Source: Pseudomonadota bacterium (lineage in GTDB: Bacteria > Pseudomonadota > Gammaproteobacteria > Pseudomonadales > Oleiphilaceae). From it: DNA of 37,811 nucleotides. Positions 15,479 to 23,911 of the stretch are shown here, in pieces. Location of the stretch: NCBI GenBank assembly GCA_002747395.1, contig PDPE01000031.1:1-37811 (forward strand). The letters are read 5' to 3'. Below the pieces are notes generated by a model, which worked only from the letters and a program-made list of their open reading frames with translations, had not been told where the DNA came from and did no database searches. The translations under genes were made by a program, and so were the position numbers. Position 1 is the stretch's first letter; every line of letters starts with the position of its first letter.

Positions 15479-16363
15479 TTGACTGATTTTTCTTCCATCG
15501 GGCACGGTGAACCCATTGAATCAGCGCTATATGTCGTTGCATCACCGATTGGCAATATGGCTGATATCAGCTTGCGAGCGCTTTCGGTACTTGATCAGGT
15601 GGATCTGATTGCTGCCGAAGATACCCGGCACAGCAGGCGTCTGCTGGATCATTACGGAATCACGACCAGGCTGATGTCCTTGCATGAGCATAATGAAGAG
15701 CAAAAAGCCGGGCAGATCATTGAGCGAATTGGCCGTGGGCAATCCATTGCCTTGATCTCGGATGCGGGAACGCCCTTGATATCGGATCCGGGTTATGTAC
15801 TGGTGAATCGTGTGAGGGCGCATTCCCTGCCGGTCAGGCCCGTGCCCGGCGCCTGTGCGATGATATCCGCCCTGTCTGTCTCCGGCTTGCCGACAGACAG
15901 GTTTGCCTTTGAAGGTTTTCTGCCGGCAAAGCCGGTTGCGCGAGCAAACAGGCTTGAGATGCTGAAAGAAGACGAAAGGACACTGGTTTTTTATGAGTCG
16001 CCACACCGTGTTCAGGATGCGCTGAAAGCAATCAGGAATATATTTGGCGATGATAGGGAGATGGTTGTCGCCAGAGAAATAACCAAGCGTTTCGAGACCG
16101 TTTTGAAAGGCTCGGCAAGTGAGTTGTGTGACATTGTCGAGCTTGATGAAAACCAGCGTAAGGGTGAGTTTGTTTTTGTTGTGCGCGGCTATAGGGCTAC
16201 AGGAGACGAGCTTGACCCAAAAGCGAAGTCACTGCTGCTTCAGTTGGTTGAGTACTTGCCTTTGAAGCAGGCCGCTGCGATTGTCGCTCAACACTATGGT
16301 GGCAACAAGAAGGTGTATTATCAATTTGGTGTCCAGACCAGGGAAAAACAGGCTGATAGCTGA
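15479..16363 (+). CDS. rsmI: 16S rRNA (cytidine-1402-2'-O)-methyltransferase
   Basis: RsmI methylates the ribose of C1402 in 16S rRNA; together with RsmH (N4 of the same base) it tunes the decoding centre. The product belongs to the tetrapyrrole-methylase fold: YVVASPIGNMADISLRAL at the N-terminus, IAAEDTRHSRRLLDHYGI, ALISDAGTPLISDPGY (S-adenosylmethionine loop), VPGACAMISALSVSGLP, FVFEGFLP-like FAFEGFLPAK and YESPHRVQDAL. A TTG start at 15479 is chosen: GGAG at 15469-15472 is correctly spaced and no ATG is available upstream of the conserved region. TTG at 15467 would add four residues. The length is then 294 residues (E. coli 286). It is divergent from lpoA and followed by rnpB. Confidence 0.95.
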   Translation: MTDFSSIGHGEPIESALYVVASPIGNMADISLRALSVLDQVDLIAAEDTRHSRRLLDHYGITTRLMSLHEHNEEQKAGQIIERIGRGQSIALISDAGTPLISDPGYVLVNRVRAHSLPVRPVPGACAMISALSVSGLPTDRFAFEGFLPAKPVARANRLEMLKEDERTLVFYESPHRVQDALKAIRNIFGDDREMVVAREITKRFETVLKGSASELCDIVELDENQRKGEFVFVVRGYRATGDELDPKAKSLLLQLVEYLPLKQAAAIVAQHYGGNKKVYYQFGVQTREKQADS

Positions 16364-16389
16364 GCAGGCGCAGTCTGGATGACGATGGC

Positions 16390-16418
16390 TTGCACTTTTC
16401 CGGTCGTACAGGTATTCT
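16390..16418 (+). promoter_or_regulatory. promoter of rnpB
   Basis: TTGCAC (16390-16395), a spacer of exactly 17 bases and TATTCT (16413-16418) place the start of transcription at about 16425, where the first paired base of RNase P RNA lies. The agreement between promoter spacing and RNA 5' end makes this one of the best-supported promoters in the window. Confidence 0.85.
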
Positions 16419-16424
16419 GCCTCT

Positions 16425-16792
16425 GAGTTCGCCAGACAGTCGCTGCCCGATTCATTCGGGGAGAGGAAAGTCCGGGCTCCAAAGGGTAGAGTGCCAGGTA
16501 ACTCCTGGGGGGCGCGAGCCTACGGAAAGTGCAGCAGAAAGTAAACCGCCCGCTTTAATGGCTCCCTGGCTTTGTCAGAGAGTCGCAGCGGGTAAGGGTG
16601 AAAAGGTGTGGTAAGAGCGCACCGCGTAGCTGGTAACAGGTGCGGCGATGGTAAACCCCGCTCGGAGCAAGACCAAATAGGAATCCTTCGGTGTGACCCG
16701 CACCGGATTCGGGTAGGTTGCTTGAGGTATGTGGTGACACATGCACTAGAGGAATGACTGTCCACGACAGAACCCGGCTTATCGGCGAACTC
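16425..16792 (+). ncRNA. rnpB: RNase P RNA, bacterial type A
   Basis: This is the catalytic RNA of ribonuclease P, which cuts 5' leaders from tRNA precursors. The conserved blocks of E. coli M1 RNA are present in order: AGACAGTCGC near the start, GAGGAAAGTCCGGGCTCC, GTGCCAGGTAAC, GTAAACCGCCCG, GGTAAGGGTGAAA, GTGGTAAGAGCGCACCGC, GAGCAAGACCAAATAGG, TGACTGTCCACGACAGAACC and CGGCTTATCGG. The ends pair to form helix P1: GAGTTCGCC (16425-16433) with GGCGAACTC (16784-16792). The length is about 368 bases. The ORFs reading through this region on both strands are incidental. Confidence 0.97.
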
Positions 16793-16866
16793 AAAACCCC
16801 AAAACCCTCTTCGGCTGCTATCGTTGTATTTATGACGTATGGTTCGGTTATTTTTCCCGTACGAGG

Positions 16867-16900
16867 CGAGAGTTTGACGGCTTGTCGGTCTCTCGTTTTT
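16867..16900 (+). terminator. terminator downstream of rnpB
   Basis: A 6-bp stem (CGAGAG 16867-16872 with CTCTCG 16890-16895), with a possible inner GAC/GTC pairing, is followed by five Ts. It lies 75 bases after the mature RNase P RNA end, so the primary transcript would have a 3' extension that is trimmed. Confidence 0.7.
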
Positions 16901-17085
16901 GATCTGATCTAAAAAAAATCTATCTATCCAAAAAAAATCTTAGAGTTGATTCCAATTCTGGAAAGTCATTGCATCCACATGATTTACATGGCCTTTCTGG
17001 TTGCTTTTTTCTTTTTTTTGCTCTGCTTCCCTCTAACTTGTTGTCCTGAAAAGGGATTCTTTGGCAATTCAATTTGTTCTTGCGC
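16901..17085. other. AT-rich spacer between rnpB and the dcw promoter
   Basis: No gene or RNA was recognised in this interval. It contains two A-runs in similar settings (TCTAAAAAAAATCTATC and CCAAAAAAAATCTTAG, about 16909-16941) and pyrimidine-rich runs around 17001-17035. It separates the rnpB terminator from the mraZ promoter. A-tract DNA may be bent, but nothing more can be said. Confidence 0.4.
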
Positions 17086-17114
17086 TTGCATTGTGTATTT
17101 GCTGTTTCTATAGT
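17086..17114 (+). promoter_or_regulatory. main promoter of the dcw cluster (Pmra-type)
   Basis: TTGCAT (17086-17091), a 17-base spacer and TATAGT (17109-17114) form a good sigma-70 promoter. The predicted start is near 17121, which lies inside the MraZ box array that begins directly after the -10 element. This is the expected location of the mraZ promoter. Confidence 0.8.
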
Positions 17115-17149
17115 GTGGGAGAAAGTGGAAAAAAGTGGTAAAAAGTGGA
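17115..17149 (+). promoter_or_regulatory. MraZ operator: four GTGG repeats, 10-bp period
   Basis: GTGG occurs at 17115, 17125, 17135 and 17145, each separated by A-rich DNA, so all four copies face the same side of the helix. MraZ is known to bind TGGGN/GTGG-type direct repeats with 10-bp phasing at its own promoter, usually described as three. The array overlaps the predicted transcription start, fitting repression of the dcw cluster by the product of the next gene. Confidence 0.85.
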
Positions 17150-17204
17150 TTTTTTGTCAGCAGGGTGGAGATTTGGGTGTAGATTGGCCCGAAATTGAAG
17201 GATG

Positions 17205-17645
17205 ATGCTTTTAGGGAGCCATTCGATCAATATGGATTCGAAAGGGAGGATTGCCATTCCTACCCGGGTTCGTGAGCAGCTCAATGAGATGTGCGGTGGT
17301 CGTATCGTGGTGACTGCGCATCCACGAGAGTTCTGCGTGATCATTTATCCGCAGCCCTATTGGGATGAAATTCTTCCCAAAATCATTGCCCTGCCGGACA
17401 CCCACAGAGAGTCTTCGAAAATGAAGCGTCTGATGATGGGGCATGTGCTCTCGTTTGATCTGGATGCCAGTGGTCGGGTGTCGCTGTCTTCCAGTTTGCG
17501 TGAGTATGGAAAGCTGACTAAAAAACTCAAGCTTATCGGCCAGGGTAACAAGCTGGAGTTATGGGGTGAAGAAGCCTGGAATGCCTGGATGGATGAACCT
17601 GATGATGGCGAAATGCCGGAAGAAATGCGTAGTCTCACGATTTGA
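17205..17645 (+). CDS. mraZ: transcriptional regulator MraZ
   Basis: MraZ is an AbrB-like ring-shaped DNA-binding protein that represses the dcw cluster from its own promoter. The 146-residue product has the two tandem SpoVT/AbrB-like halves: INMDSKGRIAIPTRVREQL near the N-terminus and FDLDASGRVSLSSSLREYG in the middle (the DSKGR and DASGR repeats). KKLKLIGQGNKLELWGEEAWNAW follows. Start ATG 17205 gives the same distance to DSKGR as in E. coli; the adjacent ATG 17202 is possible, and GAAGG lies very close upstream of both. Four MraZ boxes lie 60-90 bases upstream. The stop is 53 bases before the rsmH start. Confidence 0.96.
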   Translation: MLLGSHSINMDSKGRIAIPTRVREQLNEMCGGRIVVTAHPREFCVIIYPQPYWDEILPKIIALPDTHRESSKMKRLMMGHVLSFDLDASGRVSLSSSLREYGKLTKKLKLIGQGNKLELWGEEAWNAWMDEPDDGEMPEEMRSLTI

Positions 17646-17698
17646 TTGCTGGTGCATTTGTTTATTATTTAGCTTCGTTGTTCACCCTGAAAAGAGAA

Positions 17699-18637
17699 AT
17701 GCCTTTGGTCATTAACGAACATCAAACAGTTTTGCTGGAAGAAGCGGTTGCTCAACTGGTTGTCAGGCCAAAGGGGGTCTATGTGGATGGCACCTTTGGC
17801 AGAGGAGGCCATACCCGGAGGATTCTGCAAGCGCTGGATACAAAGTCCAGGGTAATCGGGTTTGATAAGGATCCGCTAGCGGTGGCAGCAGGGAAAGAGC
17901 TGGCAAAGGCTGATAGCCGCTTTCATATTGTTCACGATGCTTTTGTCAATATGGCAGAACGAATGGCCGGGCTGGGTATTGATTCGCTTGATGGCGTGCT
18001 TCTGGATCTCGGTGTTTCTTCGCCTCAGCTTGATGACGCCGGGCGAGGCTTCAGCTTTATGCAGGATGGCCCGCTGGATATGAGAATGAATACAGAATCA
18101 GGCATGAGCGCAGCAGAGTGGGTGGCCAGTGCCGGGGAGCCGGAAATCGTCCGGGTATTGAGAGAATACGGAGAGGAGCGCTTTGCCAGACGCATGGCTT
18201 GCGCGATCGTAAAAGCCCGACAGGATGCGCCGATAGTCACAACCGGGCAGTTGGCAAAAATTGTTGCAGAGGCCAACCCGGCCTGGGAGAAGGGAAAGCA
18301 TCCGGCAACAAGGGCATTTCAGGCCATACGCATTGAAGTGAACAGGGAGTTGGTTGATTTGGAGGCTTCGCTTTTGGCGATGACCAGGTTGTTAAACAGG
18401 GGCGGAAGGCTGGTGGTGATCAGTTTTCACTCCCTGGAAGACCGGATTGTCAAACGGTTTATGCGCAATCTGGTGAAAGGTCCACAGTTACCGAGAGGGG
18501 TGCCGGTTCAGGCGAGTGCACTGGAAACGGGGTACAGGCTTGTTGGCAAGGCGGTCAAGCCTTCCCGACAGGAGATAGAGAATAACCCGAGAGCACGCAG
18601 CGCCATTATGAGAACCCTGGAGAAGGTGGCCAGCTAG
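17699..18637 (+). CDS. rsmH: 16S rRNA (cytosine-1402-N4)-methyltransferase
   Basis: RsmH (MraW) methylates N4 of C1402 of 16S rRNA, the partner modification to RsmI, which is encoded 1.3 kb upstream. The ATG at 17699 gives a 312-residue protein (E. coli 313) starting MPLVINEHQTVLLEEAV. Motifs: YVDGTFGRGGHTRRIL (S-adenosylmethionine site), VIGFDKDPLA, DGVLLDLGVSSPQLDDAGRGFSF, GPLDMRMN, ATRAFQAIRIEVNRE and VISFHSLEDRIVKRFM. The frame is open upstream to 17642, overlapping mraZ, but that part is not conserved. AAGAG precedes the ATG closely. A 139-base spacer, unusually long for this junction, separates it from ftsL. Confidence 0.97.
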   Translation: MPLVINEHQTVLLEEAVAQLVVRPKGVYVDGTFGRGGHTRRILQALDTKSRVIGFDKDPLAVAAGKELAKADSRFHIVHDAFVNMAERMAGLGIDSLDGVLLDLGVSSPQLDDAGRGFSFMQDGPLDMRMNTESGMSAAEWVASAGEPEIVRVLREYGEERFARRMACAIVKARQDAPIVTTGQLAKIVAEANPAWEKGKHPATRAFQAIRIEVNRELVDLEASLLAMTRLLNRGGRLVVISFHSLEDRIVKRFMRNLVKGPQLPRGVPVQASALETGYRLVGKAVKPSRQEIENNPRARSAIMRTLEKVAS

Positions 18638-18696
18638 TGCCGGTTGTCCTGGTTCCGGGAATTGTCCTGTTTTGTTTATTTGTCTTTTTGTGGTGA
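18637..18696 (+). CDS. possible 19-residue hydrophobic micropeptide
   Basis: A GTG that shares its first base with the rsmH stop (TAGTG) opens a 19-codon frame encoding MPVVLVPGIVLFCLFVFLW, almost entirely hydrophobic and long enough for one membrane helix. AAGG/GGTGG (18623-18629) is suitably placed upstream. The unusually long rsmH-ftsL gap has no other explanation that I can see. This may be chance; there is no family evidence. Confidence 0.2.
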   Translation: MPVVLVPGIVLFCLFVFLW

Positions 18697-18776
18697 AAAA
18701 TTGAAAGAAGTGCAGTCCGGCCGTACAGGGTCTGACTGCCCTGATGCAAGGGTGGTGTGTATAGCTGTGAGTAATT

Positions 18777-19160
18777 GTGAGTAGAGAGATGTTTTTTATT
18801 GATGCAGGAATGGCAAGGGTTTTTGCTCGCCAGCAAGTGGCGGCCAACAACAAGGGTGAAAGCTTTTCCCTGAAGCAGGTGTTTTCTGTATTTAATAAAA
18901 ATACCATGATCACCCTGGGGCTGATGTCGGTGCTCAGTGTGTGTATTTTTTCTGCGGTTTATGCTGTGCATGTAAACAGGGATTTGTACTCCCGGTTGGA
19001 AATGATCCAGAACAAGCGGGACTTTTATCAGGCCCAATGGAGCCAGCTTTTATTGGAACAGAGCGCATTGACCGCGCAGGGGCGGGTAGAAAAAATTGCC
19101 CGAGATGACCTGGACATGGTGATCCCGCGAACCGAAGAGATTATTCAGATCAGACAATGA
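18777..19160 (+). CDS. ftsL: cell division protein FtsL
   Basis: FtsL is a bitopic inner-membrane protein that with FtsB and FtsQ activates the FtsWI septal synthase. The product (127 residues from the GTG at 18777) has a cytoplasmic N-terminus of about 45 residues, one membrane helix (about 45-64, ITLGLMSVLSVCIFSAVYAVHV) and a periplasmic coiled coil (YSRLEMIQNKRDFYQAQWSQLLLEQSAL). The conserved end RVEKIARDDLDMVIP matches FtsL. The start is uncertain: ATG 18789 and ATG 18810 are in frame and none has a strong ribosome binding site. Sequence identity in this family is low; the position between rsmH and ftsI confirms it. It overlaps ftsI by four bases. Confidence 0.92.
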   Translation: MSREMFFIDAGMARVFARQQVAANNKGESFSLKQVFSVFNKNTMITLGLMSVLSVCIFSAVYAVHVNRDLYSRLEMIQNKRDFYQAQWSQLLLEQSALTAQGRVEKIARDDLDMVIPRTEEIIQIRQ

Positions 19161-20947
19161 GCTCCGATACCGTTTCGAATCAAAGTCAGAAAGTGGCGCC
19201 AAACAGGAATTTTTCTGTCTGGCGTTATTCGTTTGTCATAACATTTATGGGGTTTGCAGTTGTATTGCTGACATACCGCCTGGTTCAGTTGCACGTTATT
19301 GAAAAAGACTTCCTTATCAATCAGGGAGAGGCCAGAGCGATAAGGTTTGAAGATATTCTGGCAAACCGGGGCATAATCAGCGACCGGAATGGTGAACCCC
19401 TGGCGGTCAGTACGCCAGTGGAAACGGTTTGGATGAACCCCGGGGAGATGCTGCTCGGCCAGGCAGGTTTCGAAGATGTCGGGCGTCTTTGTCAGCTTTT
19501 GTCGATCAGTCGTCAATGGTTTGAAAAAAAGCTGGAACGTAATGCAGCACGGGAATTTGTCTATTTGAAAAGAAAGGTTGACCCGGCCCTGGCCAGAAAA
19601 GTGAAAGCGCTCAAACTTCCGGGCATTCATATACAGAGAGACTATAAACGTTTCTACCCTGCGGCTGAAGTGGCAGCTCATGTGGTTGGCTTTGTGAATA
19701 TCGACGAGCGCGGTCAGGAAGGTATCGAGCTGGCTTATGATGACTGGCTGAATGGAGTCTCCGGCAAAAAAAAGGTGCTTAAGGATCGCCTTGGGAATGT
19801 CATCAAGGATTTGGCGCTGATCAGGGAATCCAGGCCGGGTGGTGATATACAACTTGCCCTGGATATGCGCTTGCAGTTTATCGCCTATCGGGAGTTAAAG
19901 GCCGTGGTCAGGGCGCATCGGGCAAAAGCTGGCAGTGTTGTGGTGCTGGATGCCAACACCGCAGAGGTGCTGGCGATGGTGAATCAACCTTCATATAACC
20001 CCAATAACCGCCTCAGCCTGAGTGTTGACAGTTTGCGAAACCGGGCTGTCACTGATGTGTTTGAACCCGGCTCCACCGTCAAGCCGATAACCATTCTGGC
20101 TGCGCTGGAAACCGGGAAATATGCTACCTGGAGCAAAATAGATACCTCCTCCGGCTTGTTGCGAATAGGGCGCAAGCGTATTCGCGATCATCGCGATTAC
20201 GGTGTCATCGATGTGGCTACTGTTGTCGCCAAATCCAGCAACGTGGGTACCTCGAAGATTGCGCTGGATATCAGTGGCGAAAAAGTCTGGGACATGTTTT
20301 ACCGGTTGGGATTGGGGCAGGCATCAGGAACCGGATTTCCAGGAGAGCGCATGGGCAAACTGCCTCACCCGGTCAAATGGAAGCCTCTGCAAGTGGCAAC
20401 ACTGTCTTACGGGTATGGCTTGAATGTAACGGCATTGCAATTGGCACAGGCCTACCAGGTGATCGCCAATGACGGACTCCGAAAGCCGGCCTCTTTACTG
20501 GTGAATGATGACGAAGTAAGGGGAGAGCAGGTCGTTGACAAGGAATTTGCAGCACAGGTGAGAGCGATATTGCAGAAAGTGGTTGAGAAAGGCGGGACAG
20601 GAACGCGGGCTCAGGTGCCTGCCTACAAAGTGGGCGGAAAAACGGGAACGGTTCACAGTGTTGGAAAGAGCGGTTACCAGGACAGCCAGTACATATCCCT
20701 GTTTGCAGGGATTGCACCTGCTGATACGCCGGAAATAGTCATGTCAATTGTGATCGATGGGCCTCAGGGTGATGAGTATTATGGTGGTGAAGTGGCTGCA
20801 CCGGTATTTTCCCGGATTGCCAATAGCGCCATGAGGTTGTTGAACGTGTCTCCCGCTTCAGTGACAGATGCAGATAAAATAGAGGAAAAGCTTGAAGCCC
20901 TGTTGAGTTCGGAAAAAACAAAAAAACCGGGAGGTCGGAATGGCTAG
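19157..20947 (+). CDS. ftsI: septal peptidoglycan transpeptidase FtsI (PBP3)
   Basis: FtsI is the class B penicillin-binding protein that cross-links septal peptidoglycan in complex with FtsW. The 596-residue protein has a short cytoplasmic tail, one membrane helix (about 23-41), the pedestal domain with RGIISDRNGEPLAVSTPVETVW, and the transpeptidase domain. Catalytic motifs: the serine in GSTVKP (SxxK), SSN in VVAKSSNVG, and KTGT in VGGKTGTVH. The YGYGL segment precedes the KTG motif as in PBP3 proteins. It is the target of beta-lactams such as aztreonam in relatives. It starts inside the ftsL stop and overlaps murE by eight bases. Confidence 0.97.
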   Translation: MSSDTVSNQSQKVAPNRNFSVWRYSFVITFMGFAVVLLTYRLVQLHVIEKDFLINQGEARAIRFEDILANRGIISDRNGEPLAVSTPVETVWMNPGEMLLGQAGFEDVGRLCQLLSISRQWFEKKLERNAAREFVYLKRKVDPALARKVKALKLPGIHIQRDYKRFYPAAEVAAHVVGFVNIDERGQEGIELAYDDWLNGVSGKKKVLKDRLGNVIKDLALIRESRPGGDIQLALDMRLQFIAYRELKAVVRAHRAKAGSVVVLDANTAEVLAMVNQPSYNPNNRLSLSVDSLRNRAVTDVFEPGSTVKPITILAALETGKYATWSKIDTSSGLLRIGRKRIRDHRDYGVIDVATVVAKSSNVGTSKIALDISGEKVWDMFYRLGLGQASGTGFPGERMGKLPHPVKWKPLQVATLSYGYGLNVTALQLAQAYQVIANDGLRKPASLLVNDDEVRGEQVVDKEFAAQVRAILQKVVEKGGTGTRAQVPAYKVGGKTGTVHSVGKSGYQDSQYISLFAGIAPADTPEIVMSIVIDGPQGDEYYGGEVAAPVFSRIANSAMRLLNVSPASVTDADKIEEKLEALLSSEKTKKPGGRNG

Positions 20948-22484
20948 TGATTCCGGTTCTGTCAGGGCGGTGGTAAAGGCGGCGATCAATGTGCAGGGTT
21001 TACTTCAAGGTATCCTGAACAGGCCGATACCCGGCGTAGAGACCGTCTCGGTGGTGACCCGTGATTCCAGAAACATGGAAAAGGGCGGGCTGTTTATTGC
21101 TCTTGCCGGTGTGAAAAGCGGGGCCTCCTGCTATGTGCCCGATGCGATTCAACGAGGGGCATCGCTGGTATTGATTGATGATGATACCGGCGGGAGCGAG
21201 GGTGAGTATGATGACGAAGCCTCTACTGCCGATTGCAAGGTGATTCGGGTACAAGGTCTGAAGGCACACGCGGGCGACATTTTTGCCCGCGTCTATGGCA
21301 ATGTGTCAAAAACAATGCCTGTTATAGGTGTGACCGGAACAAACGGGAAAACATCAGTCAGTCATTTTATTGCATCCCTGCTATCAGAAATTCGCTTGCA
21401 GCCACAGGGCATAGTTGGAACATTGGGTGCAGGTATTCTGGGCGAGCTGAAGCCCTCCTTGCATACCACCCCTGATGTAGAATCGGTTCATCGCACTCTC
21501 TATGAGATTTCAGAAGTCGGGGGCCAGGTTGTCAGCATGGAGGTCTCTTCCCATGCACTGGAACAGGGCCGGGTTGACGGGGTGCGTTTTGAAGGGGCTG
21601 TTTTTACCAATCTGAGTCGCGATCATCTGGATTACCACGGCTCGATGGAGGCCTATTTTGCCGCGAAAAGCAAGCTTCTGTTATCCCGCGAACTCGATTG
21701 GGCCGTGCTTAATGGTGATGATGAATACGGACGACGGATTATCGCCAGGATCGATACTTCCCGGTGTCTGACCTTTGGTATTCAAAACCCCGATGCTGAC
21801 CTGTTTGTGGAGCAGCCTGAGTTTACCCGCACCGGAATGAGTGGTTATCTGGTATGGCAGCGTCGACGTTACCCGTTCTCTGTCAATCTGCTCGGGCGCT
21901 TTAATATTTACAATGTGCTGGCGACAGTGGGCGTATTGCTGAGTATGGGCATTCCCATTGCGGATATTGTTCCTGCCTTGCAAAAGCTCAGAACTGTACC
22001 CGGTCGGATGGAGATGGTGGAAGTGCCTGATCCCGGTTCGAAACCGCTAGTGGTTATAGATTATGCCCACACCCCGGATGCCTTGAAAAATGCGCTGATG
22101 GCTTTGCGAGAGCACAGTGACAGGCAGGTGTGGTGTCTGTTTGGCTGCGGGGGCGACAGGGATGCGGGGAAGCGTGAACAAATGGGAGCCATTGCTTCCG
22201 ACTTTGCCGACCGGGTTGTGGTGACAACGGACAATCCCAGGTCGGAAAACCCGGCAGAGATTATACAGCAAATCGTTTCCGGTATGGACTCACTCCGGTC
22301 CTGCCAGATTGAGCAGGATCGTAGAAATGCGATCACCTCGGCGATTGATAAGGCGACGCCGGAAGACATAATTCTAATCGCCGGAAAAGGGCACGAAGAC
22401 TATCAGGAAATAAAGGGGCAACGCCTGCCATTCAGTGATTTTTCTGTTGCTCGTGAGGCATTGTCGAACTGGGGGCGGGTATGA
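20940..22484 (+). CDS. murE: UDP-MurNAc-L-Ala-D-Glu:meso-diaminopimelate ligase
   Basis: MurE adds meso-diaminopimelate to UDP-MurNAc-dipeptide in the cytoplasm. The 514-residue protein has the Mur-ligase layout: N-terminal UDP-binding domain (VTRDSRNMEKGGLFIAL), ATPase domain with the P-loop GVTGTNGKTSV, FTNLSRDHLDYHG and the carbamylated-lysine region YFAAKSKL, and a C-terminal domain with VIDYAHTPDALKNAL, GCGGDRDAGKR and DNPRSENP. DNPR is the signature of the diaminopimelate-using enzymes, so the cell wall is the Gram-negative A1-gamma type. It is slightly longer than E. coli MurE (495), with an acidic insertion around residues 85-95. It overlaps ftsI and murF. Confidence 0.97.
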   Translation: MASDSGSVRAVVKAAINVQGLLQGILNRPIPGVETVSVVTRDSRNMEKGGLFIALAGVKSGASCYVPDAIQRGASLVLIDDDTGGSEGEYDDEASTADCKVIRVQGLKAHAGDIFARVYGNVSKTMPVIGVTGTNGKTSVSHFIASLLSEIRLQPQGIVGTLGAGILGELKPSLHTTPDVESVHRTLYEISEVGGQVVSMEVSSHALEQGRVDGVRFEGAVFTNLSRDHLDYHGSMEAYFAAKSKLLLSRELDWAVLNGDDEYGRRIIARIDTSRCLTFGIQNPDADLFVEQPEFTRTGMSGYLVWQRRRYPFSVNLLGRFNIYNVLATVGVLLSMGIPIADIVPALQKLRTVPGRMEMVEVPDPGSKPLVVIDYAHTPDALKNALMALREHSDRQVWCLFGCGGDRDAGKREQMGAIASDFADRVVVTTDNPRSENPAEIIQQIVSGMDSLRSCQIEQDRRNAITSAIDKATPEDIILIAGKGHEDYQEIKGQRLPFSDFSVAREALSNWGRV

Positions 22485-23911
22485 TTCAATCCTGCTCTTT
22501 TTCCCGCCTGGCCGAAATCACCGGCGGTCATTTGCGGGGAACGGATGGGCACTTTCAGTCTATCTCGACAGATACGCGCAGGATGTCACAGGGCGACCTG
22601 TTTGTCGCATTGATTGGCCCCAATTTCAATGGCAACCGGTTTGTCGGGCAGGCAAGGCAGAATGGTGCCTGTGCCGCGCTTGTGAGTGAATATAGCGATA
22701 GCCCGTTGCCGCAAATCCGTGTCGAAAATACCCTGGTTGCGCTGCGGGCTCTGGCGGCAGATAACCGGAATCAGTTTGGCGGCCTGATCTTCGCTGTCAC
22801 AGGAAGCAACGGTAAAACGACAGTGAAAGAAATGCTGGCCTCCATTATGGCGCAGTCCGGTTCGGTGTTTTCTACAAGGGGTAATCTGAATAACCATTTT
22901 GGTGTGCCCATTTCCTTGCTGCAAATCAGTGCCGGGCACGAGTACGCAGTTATTGAACTTGGCGCCAGCGCAAAAGGTGAAATTCTCTTTAATACACAAC
23001 TGGTTCAGCCGGATGTGGCCATTATTACCAATGCGGGCGAAGCGCATTTGGAAGGGTTTGGCAGCAAGGATGTGATTGTAAGGACAAAGGGGGAGATTCT
23101 GGCGAAACTGGGTAAATCCGGTGTCGCTGTGCTCAATATGGACGATCCGGCGTTCGGAGTCTGGAGTTCACTTCTGACAGAAGCAAAGTTGGTGTCATTC
23201 AGTGCAAAGGGCAACCCGCGGTCTTCCGTGTATGCGCAGCATATCGAAAGGGATGAATCCGGGGTGCGTTTTGATATGCACTTTCAGGATCAAAGGGTGG
23301 CTGTTTCCTTGCCGCTTCCCGGGCTTCACACTGTTTCCAATGCGCTCGCTGCGGCGGCAGCGGCCTGGTCCAGGGGAGTATCACCCCGGATCATTCAGCA
23401 AGGTTTGCAACGTTTTTCAGGTGTGGCGTCCAGGTTGCAGTTTCGGCAGTGGGGTTCCGTGCAGATCATTGACGACAGCTACAATGCCAACCCGTCTTCT
23501 GTCTGTGCTGCCATTGAAGTGCTTTCTCAGCAACCCGGCTATCAGGTCGCGGTGCTGGGTGATATGGCCGAGCTTGGCCCGGAGGCGGAACGCCTGCATG
23601 CCTCGGTGGGCAAGGCGGCATTGGAGTACGGTATTGACCGATTGATGGCGACAGGGCAATTTGCGTCGGTTCTGGCTGATTCAGCGACCGGGATTGGTGA
23701 GTCATTTGGCAGCAAAGCCGAACTGATCCCGGCTCTGGTGTCAATTGTAGAAAAACAACCAATGACAACGATTTTGGTCAAGGGCTCCAGAGGGGCCCGA
23801 ATGGAAGAGGTCATCAACTGGCTGGAACAGAAAACCGTGCAGGCAGCAAAGCGGAACACAGAAAGCAATGCAGATAATAACATGAAAAAAATGGATGATA
23901 ATAAATGCTAG
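22481..23911 (+). CDS. murF: UDP-MurNAc-tripeptide:D-Ala-D-Ala ligase
   Basis: MurF adds D-Ala-D-Ala to complete the UDP-MurNAc-pentapeptide. The 476-residue product has the N-terminal domain with [31 protein letters not shown], the P-loop [39 protein letters not shown] and VLGDMAELG, and ends with a conserved [11 protein letters not shown] segment. After that it has a polar tail of about 30 residues rich in Asn, Lys, Asp and Met that is not conserved in the family. It overlaps murE by four bases and mraY by seven. Confidence 0.97.
   Translation: MIQSCSFSRLAEITGGHLRGTDGHFQSISTDTRRMSQGDLFVALIGPNFNGNRFVGQARQNGACAALVSEYSDSPLPQIRVENTLVALRALAADNRNQFGGLIFAVTGSNGKTTVKEMLASIMAQSGSVFSTRGNLNNHFGVPISLLQISAGHEYAVIELGASAKGEILFNTQLVQPDVAIITNAGEAHLEGFGSKDVIVRTKGEILAKLGKSGVAVLNMDDPAFGVWSSLLTEAKLVSFSAKGNPRSSVYAQHIERDESGVRFDMHFQDQRVAVSLPLPGLHTVSNALAAAAAAWSRGVSPRIIQQGLQRFSGVASRLQFRQWGSVQIIDDSYNANPSSVCAAIEVLSQQPGYQVAVLGDMAELGPEAERLHASVGKAALEYGIDRLMATGQFASVLADSATGIGESFGSKAELIPALVSIVEKQPMTTILVKGSRGARMEEVINWLEQKTVQAAKRNTESNADNNMKKMDDNKC

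Noticed and set aside
16390..16794. ORFs on both strands through the rnpB region
   Set aside because: The conserved blocks and end pairing of RNase P RNA explain the sequence; the ORFs have no family support.
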